Shown here: piece after piece, positions 59,591 to 64,000 of the stretch
How the letters are laid out: each line of letters begins with the position of its first letter
Numbering within the stretch: position 1 is the stretch's first letter
Made by a program: the position numbers and the translations under genes
The notes under the pieces: model-generated
Databases searched by the model: none
What the model saw: only the letters and a program-made list of their open reading frames with translations
Told to the model about the DNA's origin: nothing
Assembly (NCBI GenBank): GCA_026993785.1
Contig: JALWRZ010000010.1
Coordinates: 337,199-401,198, forward strand
Length of the DNA stretch: 64,000 nucleotides
Source of the DNA: DHVE2 group archaeon
Lineage (GTDB): Archaea; Thermoplasmatota; Thermoplasmata; Thermoplasmatales; Aciduliprofundaceae
Reading direction: 5' to 3'

Positions 59591-60300
59591 AGGGGAGTTC
59601 ACTGCTTCTGCCTGGAATACTTATAGCGCTCATAATTCTTGCTTATTTTTACCCGCAGCAGCTCTCACAGCTCTCGGGACTCCTCTCTCTTCTGCTTCTG
59701 GCACTTCTATTTCTCCAGCTGTTTTTTTACTATGAAAGAAAGATCTCTGGCTCCAAGGAAGTAGCTACTATATCGATACTCGGCGCTTTCTCTGCCGCTG
59801 CCAGGATACCATTTGCTGCCATACCCTCTGTGCAGCCTTGCACATTCATAATTCTCGTTTCTGGATACGTATTCGGTCCCCTGGCCGGTTTTATGGTAGG
59901 TGCAGAAACTGCGCTGCTCTCCAACTTCTTTTTAGGGCAGGGACCCTGGACCCCCTGGCAGATGTTCGCCTGGGGTCTCGCAGGCATAATCGGATGGCTT
60001 TTCAGAAAGATTGCTAAAGGAAATAGATACGAGCATTATCTATTTATCATTGTGGGCATTCTCTCCGCTTACCTATACGGCGTGATAATGAACCTCTCCT
60101 ACTGGCTCATGTATATGGGGACACATACTTGGGAAAGCTTTGTTTACGCGGAAGCCCTATCCTTCTGGTACGACACGTTGCATGCGGCAGGAAATGCCAT
60201 ATTCATAGACCTCTTTGCCGTAAGATTCATCAAAATACTGGAAGATTTCAAGATGCGATTTGCCCTCTTCAATAATAGTGAAGCTCCTTCTGTTTCATAA
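59587..60300 (+). CDS. ECF transporter S component (cobalamin CbrT-like)
   Basis: 237-residue membrane protein, start TTG overlapping the ATPase stop. A hydrophobic N-terminal part (two helices, ~1-50) is an extension; the S core reads ISILGAFSAAARIPFAAIPSVQPCTFIILVSGYVFGPLAGFMVGAETALLSNFFLGQGPWTPWQMFAWGLAGIIGW. The RIPF...PSVQP...GPWTPWQMFAWG block is what I recall from CbrT-type cobalamin S components. Paired with the transcobalamin-like protein this makes B12 or a corrinoid the best guess. It overlaps truD by 32 bases, convergent. Confidence 0.8.
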   Translation: MKGSSLLLPGILIALIILAYFYPQQLSQLSGLLSLLLLALLFLQLFFYYERKISGSKEVATISILGAFSAAARIPFAAIPSVQPCTFIILVSGYVFGPLAGFMVGAETALLSNFFLGQGPWTPWQMFAWGLAGIIGWLFRKIAKGNRYEHYLFIIVGILSAYLYGVIMNLSYWLMYMGTHTWESFVYAEALSFWYDTLHAAGNAIFIDLFAVRFIKILEDFKMRFALFNNSEAPSVS

Positions 60301-61510
60301 ATTCCCGCATAAGCGAAGTGGCATAGGAGCCGCGGTGAAGGACAAAGGAGAAGAGACAATTCTCCCGCGAATACTCTATTACGGGAGCCAAGACATTTCT
60401 TCTTCTTCCCTTGGAGCTTAGCTCTCTCATTTCCCTTATTCTAAACATATTTAGGGTAATACCCTCTTCTTCCAGTACCTCTTTTTCGATTTCTCCCTGC
60501 ACTCCAGAGCTTAACTGGGTTTTGTAGCCAAATAGGGGCGCGGACAGATACGCTTTCCTCTCCCCAATCCTTCTTTCTAGGGTTCTTATATTAAAGGCAT
60601 CAACCATAACAAATTCTTGCGTGGGCAATCCTTGAGAATCCACTTTCATTACTACATCGCCCACTCTCAGCTGCAAACCCATTTGCAATCTTCTGCTCAC
60701 GATCTTATTGAAGAGATATGCCTGGTATGCATGCACGAATAGGAAAAGCAAGTTTTTTGGCAGCACTCGCAGGGCACCCTTGAAATCTCCCGGATTCTTT
60801 ACTAGATAATTTAGCATTGCCCTCTCGTATTCCGCATTTCTTCTGATATTTTTCAACGCTTCCCTGGCATCCATGCTCTGAAAGAATATATCCCGACCGG
60901 GATCCTCCTCAAAGGCAGAAGGATATCCTATGTAATATCTCACAGCCTCATCATATTTACCCAGGAGTATATACTTTCCAACTATATGGGTGATAGGTCT
61001 CGTGGCTCCAAATCTCTGCACCCCGAAAAAATTGGGGAAAAAACCGTTCAATTCCTCTTCTATTTTCGTTACTCGACAATTGCATATGGCATCACTAACC
61101 ACAACTCGAAATCTATTTCCAAATAAATCTCCAAGCTCAAGAGCACCATTGCTCCTGAAACTCTCTAGGATTTCCACATCCTTGAGATTCACCCTCAACT
61201 CTCCGGGATAATTGAGAATGCAGAAATACTGAACGCTCACAGCTCTCTTATCCTTCGTGCCTGCGAATTTTATGCGGTTCCTGCTTATCCCCAGCGTTCT
61301 GCTCAGAATCTTAACGAATCTGTTCGTCTCCCAGTTCTTAAGCTTTACCTTGAGCCATAGATTCCTTCCCTGAGAATCCTTTTTAACTTCCAGGGGAATT
61401 TCCTCAACGTAGAACTCCTCAACCCTTTTCCTCAGCTTGCCTCCTATTCCCGGTGTGTGAGATAAAAAAGAAGAGATGCCAATATCCTCTTCCACAGGTA
61501 TTCTTGGCAT
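60269..61510 (-). CDS. truD: tRNA pseudouridine synthase D
   Basis: Makes pseudouridine 13 in tRNA. 413 residues. Catalytic Asp87 lies in FAGTKDKRAVSVQYF. RIPF-type landmarks: VEEFYVEEIPLEV near the start, NYPGELRVNLKDVEILE, ELGDLFGNRFRVVV, FFPNFFGVQRFGATRPITHIVG and the inserted TRUD domain. Only the ATG of truD touches the ndk stop (one-base gap), so it ends the ribosomal protein operon L7Ae-S28e-L24e-ndk-truD. Confidence 0.95.
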   Translation of the reverse strand: MPRIPVEEDIGISSFLSHTPGIGGKLRKRVEEFYVEEIPLEVKKDSQGRNLWLKVKLKNWETNRFVKILSRTLGISRNRIKFAGTKDKRAVSVQYFCILNYPGELRVNLKDVEILESFRSNGALELGDLFGNRFRVVVSDAICNCRVTKIEEELNGFFPNFFGVQRFGATRPITHIVGKYILLGKYDEAVRYYIGYPSAFEEDPGRDIFFQSMDAREALKNIRRNAEYERAMLNYLVKNPGDFKGALRVLPKNLLFLFVHAYQAYLFNKIVSRRLQMGLQLRVGDVVMKVDSQGLPTQEFVMVDAFNIRTLERRIGERKAYLSAPLFGYKTQLSSGVQGEIEKEVLEEEGITLNMFRIREMRELSSKGRRRNVLAPVIEYSRENCLFSFVLHRGSYATSLMREFMKQKELHYY

Positions 61511-61957
61511 TTAGATCCAGACTTCGTCCACGAGACGGTATTCCATTATCTCATCAGGTTTGAAGAATAGCTTGATCTCCCTCTCCGCACTCTCAGGCGA
61601 GTCGGAGCCATGCACAAGATTGTTCTGAACACTGAGTGCGTAATCGCCTCTTATAGTGCCAGGTTCGGCTTCTGCACCGTTGGTCTTGCCCATCATGCGT
61701 CGAACCACTTCAATAGCCCTCTCTCCCTCCAGCACCATTGCTATTATGGGTCCAGAGGTTATGTAATCGAGAAGACTCTCATAGAAGCTTTTACCCTTGT
61801 GCACCTCATAATGCTTCTCGGCCAAGCTCCTGGACATCCACAGCATCTTCAGTGCCACGATTTTGAGCCCTTTTTTCTCGAAGCGGGAGATGATCTCTCC
61901 CACAAGCCTTCTGTTGAGGGCATCAGGCTTGAGAAGCACCAGCGTTTTCTCCTTCAT
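61511..61957 (-). CDS. ndk: nucleoside diphosphate kinase
   Basis: Transfers phosphate from ATP to NDPs. Start [22 protein letters not shown] at ATG 61957 fits the family; the TTG at 61972 is rejected. The phospho-His is in [32 protein letters not shown] is present. 148 residues. Overlaps the L24e gene by 35 bases, and the archaeal L7Ae-S28e-L24e-ndk gene order is conserved. Confidence 0.96.
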   Translation of the reverse strand: MKEKTLVLLKPDALNRRLVGEIISRFEKKGLKIVALKMLWMSRSLAEKHYEVHKGKSFYESLLDYITSGPIIAMVLEGERAIEVVRRMMGKTNGAEAEPGTIRGDYALSVQNNLVHGSDSPESAEREIKLFFKPDEIMEYRLVDEVWI

Positions 61958-62174
61958 GCTCTCGCCTCTCAAGAAGATGTAGCCTTATAACCTTCTCTTT
62001 CCTGTAGGCTTCCGTCCACCTAACCTTCCTGGGTACTCTGTGCAGCTTGAGCATATTCTTCTGGCACTTGCTGCTGCAGAAATAATACACGGTGCCGTCG
62101 CTCATCACGTACATTTTCCCGGTGCCAGGCTCGATCTCGCGACCGCAGAAGGCACAGATGCGCTTATAGGGCAT
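61923..62174 (-). CDS. rpl24e: ribosomal protein L24e
   Basis: Large-subunit protein of 83 residues. Zinc-ribbon Cys motifs [36 protein letters not shown] are diagnostic, followed by the basic [16 protein letters not shown] rRNA-binding segment. A short acidic tail ([15 protein letters not shown]) is extra and covers the ndk overlap. It lies five bases after the S28e stop. Confidence 0.96.
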   Translation of the reverse strand: MPYKRICAFCGREIEPGTGKMYVMSDGTVYYFCSSKCQKNMLKLHRVPRKVRWTEAYRKEKVIRLHLLERREHEGENAGASQA

Positions 62175-62179
62175 TTAAA

Positions 62180-62392
62180 TCACCTGGCCTCCAGTTTGCG
62201 CGCCTCTCTCGCGGTCTCTCGGAGCATGAGTATATCGCCGACTCGCACGGGACCCATAACATTGCGGGTCAGTATCCTTCCCTTGTCTCGACCCTCAAGA
62301 ACTCTGACCTTAACTTGTGTAACCTCACCGGTCATACCTGTTCTTCCCATTATCTCGACTACTTCCGCAGGGGTCGCTTCATCTTCTGCCAT
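62180..62392 (-). CDS. rps28e: ribosomal protein S28e
   Basis: Small-subunit protein with an OB fold, 70 residues. [61 protein letters not shown] is a complete, typical sequence ending at Arg. It lies between L7Ae and L24e. A GGGTGAGAG ribosome site precedes the start. Confidence 0.97.
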   Translation of the reverse strand: MAEDEATPAEVVEIMGRTGMTGEVTQVKVRVLEGRDKGRILTRNVMGPVRVGDILMLRETAREARKLEAR

Positions 62393-62404
62393 TTTCTCTC
62401 ACCC

Positions 62405-62770
62405 TTACTTCCTAAGGGAGTTTATCTGCTCGATTATTTCCTTGAACTGCTCAGCTGCCTTGCCGAAATCAAGGATACTTACTGAGGCTGCACTCTTTAT
62501 TCCCACTCTCTTTCCAAGCTCCTGCTTGCTCGCCACATAGCCATAGGGTATTCCCTTCTCCTCGCAAAGCAGTGGAAGATGTGCAACGATCTCAGGAGGA
62601 TTTACATCCTCCGCGATTATAACGAATTTTGCATCTCCGCGCTCCACGGTCTTGGTGACTTCATTCGTTCCCTTCCTTATTTTCCCTGTTTCTCTAGAAA
62701 TCTCAACTGCACTGTATATCTTATCCTGCAGTTCTTTTGGAACCTCGAATCTTACATATATTGCGGCCAT
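62405..62770 (-). CDS. rpl7ae: ribosomal protein L7Ae
   Basis: 121-residue kink-turn-binding protein. In archaea it belongs to the ribosome and to box C/D and H/ACA guide RNP. Motifs: [59 protein letters not shown]. It is the first gene of the operon with a strong GGAGGT site (62776-62783) and TATA box. It would bind the K-loop of the RNA candidate at 8.3 kb. Confidence 0.97.
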   Translation of the reverse strand: MAAIYVRFEVPKELQDKIYSAVEISRETGKIRKGTNEVTKTVERGDAKFVIIAEDVNPPEIVAHLPLLCEEKGIPYGYVASKQELGKRVGIKSAASVSILDFGKAAEQFKEIIEQINSLRK

Positions 62771-62775
62771 TTCTT

Positions 62776-62832
62776 ATACCTCCTTCATTCAATCAATCAC
62801 AGGCAAGCAACGAAAAGGTTTCTTATATAAAT
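62776..62832 (-). promoter_or_regulatory. promoter and ribosome site of the L7Ae operon
   Basis: TTTATATAA (about 62824-62832, minus strand) and GGAGGTAT (62783-62776) five bases before the ATG give a strong TATA box and a strong ribosome site, fitting a highly expressed ribosomal operon. Confidence 0.6.
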
Positions 62833-62923
62833 AATTTTGCGAAGGGATATAAGCTACGAGACTCTCATTCTCTGAAAATTCTTCCAAAAAAAAGATATAG
62901 GAAGAAAAAATTTGTTGCATGCT

Positions 62924-63511
62924 ATGGAAAAGCTCGTGGCACAGGCGCAGGTCTACTATATCATAGGTTACGCTAGAGATAGCTCGGTCTATACCGATAA
63001 AAAATGGGTTCTCGGCAGACTATATCTCACGGATAAGCGGCTTCTTTTCAAAAAGCTGGATAGATATATTGAGGTGAAATACAATGAGATAGTGTCTCTG
63101 GAAGAGAAGGACAAGTATCCTCGCATATCTCCACCTCTCGGCTGGTCTCGGGCTAATATTCTGGAGATAAAGCACTATGAATTTGGTGATCGCAGGCATG
63201 TGCTCACTACCCTAATCTCTGCGGATTTTGATGTGACCCTGAAATTAAGAGCAGTTATAACAAAAATCATGGGTGGAAAGATTGCAAAGCTCACTGAGCT
63301 GCACAACAAGGTCCTCCTCTTATTATATCTTGGGGTTAAAGACACCATGTTTATGGAGTATCTACTCAATTTTCCCCAGAATATAGAGAAGATAATTGAG
63401 GATCTCAAATTTCGGGGCCTGGTGAACTCCAGCCTGCTCGTTACCTCTGAGGGTTCAAAAAAAGTGGAGGAGATAAAAAGGGGTTTGGAGGAAAGGTATT
63501 TAAGAGGATAA
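62924..63511 (+). CDS. CheF-like protein: PH-like domain plus winged helix
   Basis: 195 residues from ATG 62924 (MEKLVAQAQVYYIIG). Residues ~10-120 look like a PH/GRAM-type beta domain (WVLGRLYLTDKRLLFKKLDRYIEVKYNEIVSLEE); residues ~125-190 a winged helix (LTELHNKVLLLLYLGVKDTMFMEYLLNFPQNIEKIIEDLKFRGLV). This build resembles archaeal CheF, which links the Che system to the archaellum switch. No che or fla gene adjoins it, so the call is tentative and could be another PH-wHTH family. Confidence 0.45.
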   Translation: MEKLVAQAQVYYIIGYARDSSVYTDKKWVLGRLYLTDKRLLFKKLDRYIEVKYNEIVSLEEKDKYPRISPPLGWSRANILEIKHYEFGDRRHVLTTLISADFDVTLKLRAVITKIMGGKIAKLTELHNKVLLLLYLGVKDTMFMEYLLNFPQNIEKIIEDLKFRGLVNSSLLVTSEGSKKVEEIKRGLEERYLRG

Positions 63512-63525
63512 ACCCATGAAGATTT

Positions 63526-64000
63526 ATGATGCTTGAAATTGACGGATGGAAAGTGGGCATAAAATTCTCGGCCTCGCACTTCATCCCAGGTCATCATAAA
63601 TGCTCCCGGTTGCATGGTCATGATTACGGGGTGAAAATACGGATATATGGGGAACCAAAGGACTGCGTGCTTTACGATTTTGTGGAGCTCAAAAAAGAGG
63701 TGAGAAAAATTGCCGATGAGCTTGACCACCATCTTCTTCTTCCCAGTTCCCAGGAGTTTATAAAGCATGAAATTCGCGGGGAAGAGGTGTTGGTGGAATT
63801 TCAGGGGAAGAGATACATATTTCCCCGCGGGGATGTGATGTTTCTTAATTTAAGGATCACCACGGCGGAGGAGCTCTCCCGATATTTTGCGGAGAGAATA
63901 ATAGAAAAGATAAATTTCCCGGAAAATGTTAAGGGTATCGAGGTCTGCGTTGAAGAAGGTCCGGGTCAAGGTGCCTGGTATTACGCTCCTGTGGGTGATG
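63526..64000 (+). CDS. queD: QueD/6-pyruvoyltetrahydropterin synthase family, 3' end beyond window
   Basis: Not in the ORF track because the frame runs off the window. It reads MMLEIDGWKVGIKFSASHFIPGHHKCSRLHGHDYGVKIRIYGEPKD, the QueD/PTPS opening with zinc His ligands (SASH, HGHDY) and the active Cys (HHKCSRLHGH); later ELDHHLLLP and EGPGQGAWYY. It makes carboxytetrahydropterin, the substrate of QueE (31.1 kb), on the way to 7-deazaguanine tRNA bases. A TATTTAAG box lies ~25 bases before the ATG. Confidence 0.9.
   Translation, partial: MMLEIDGWKVGIKFSASHFIPGHHKCSRLHGHDYGVKIRIYGEPKDCVLYDFVELKKEVRKIADELDHHLLLPSSQEFIKHEIRGEEVLVEFQGKRYIFPRGDVMFLNLRITTAEELSRYFAERIIEKINFPENVKGIEVCVEEGPGQGAWYYAPVGD

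Overview
The window is a gene-dense stretch of an archaeal chromosome. Signs of this are leaderless genes with TATA boxes about 25 bases before the ATG, archaeal ribosomal proteins L7Ae/S28e/L24e, replication factor C small subunit, isopentenyl phosphate kinase plus type 2 IPP isomerase, archaeal-type AlaRS, class III (prepilin-type) signal peptides and a lone 5S rRNA gene. A bacterial-type HU protein with a histone-like role, a class II LysRS and a membrane pyrophosphatase point to Thermoplasmatota. The best guess is a thermophilic DHVE2/Aciduliprofundum-like organism, but this placement is inference from gene content and memory, not a search.

Layout. 1-8 kb: end of a zinc alcohol dehydrogenase, an HTH regulator, purM with an iron-type alcohol dehydrogenase, a KaiC-like ATPase/winged-helix/rpiA operon, an HTH regulator with a palindromic operator, and queH with a HTH-zinc ribbon gene. 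8-10.5 kb: a remnant surface-protein tail, a GC-rich two-hairpin RNA candidate, and trkA-trkH potassium uptake. 10.6-15 kb: a GT-C type membrane protein and two type IV pilin genes set among unusually large, repeat-rich non-coding stretches. 15-21.7 kb: solute-binding protein, lysS, an FG-GAP surface protein, a decayed copy of the PIN-ATPase gene and an aldo/keto reductase. 21.9-29.6 kb: PINA-type ATPase, glyA-thrC, thiM-thiE, membrane pyrophosphatase. 29.7-43.6 kb: MscS channel, queE-AMMECR1-pyrC, alaS-site-2 protease, DUF72, scpB-purD, and an IPK-IDI2-ZPR1-DUF1028 operon. 43.7-54.8 kb: pheS, thyX, Mrp ATPase, 5S rRNA, M14 carboxypeptidase, tRNA-Ser(GGA), CAAX-type protease, rfcS, HU-phosphohexomutase, DUF134-DtxR, hisS. 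54.8-64 kb: 2-hydroxyacid dehydrogenase with a monooxygenase-fold protein, a four-gene ECF importer probably for cobalamin, truD, ndk-L24e-S28e-L7Ae, a CheF-like protein and the start of queD.

Themes: purine synthesis (purM, purD), pyrimidine (pyrC, thyX), thiamine salvage (thiM, thiE), 7-deazaguanine tRNA modification (queE, queD, plus queH, which is surprising in an archaeon), isoprenoid precursors (IPK, IDI2), and several translation genes. No complete mobile element or CRISPR array was seen. The most unusual items are a hairpin repeat family present at two divergent promoters (38.6 and 45.2 kb) with compensatory stem changes, iteron-like repeats around the pilin genes including a stretch between two convergent gene ends, a possible H/ACA-like RNA at 8.3 kb, and an ECF transporter operon led by a membrane-anchored transcobalamin-like (DUF4430) protein.
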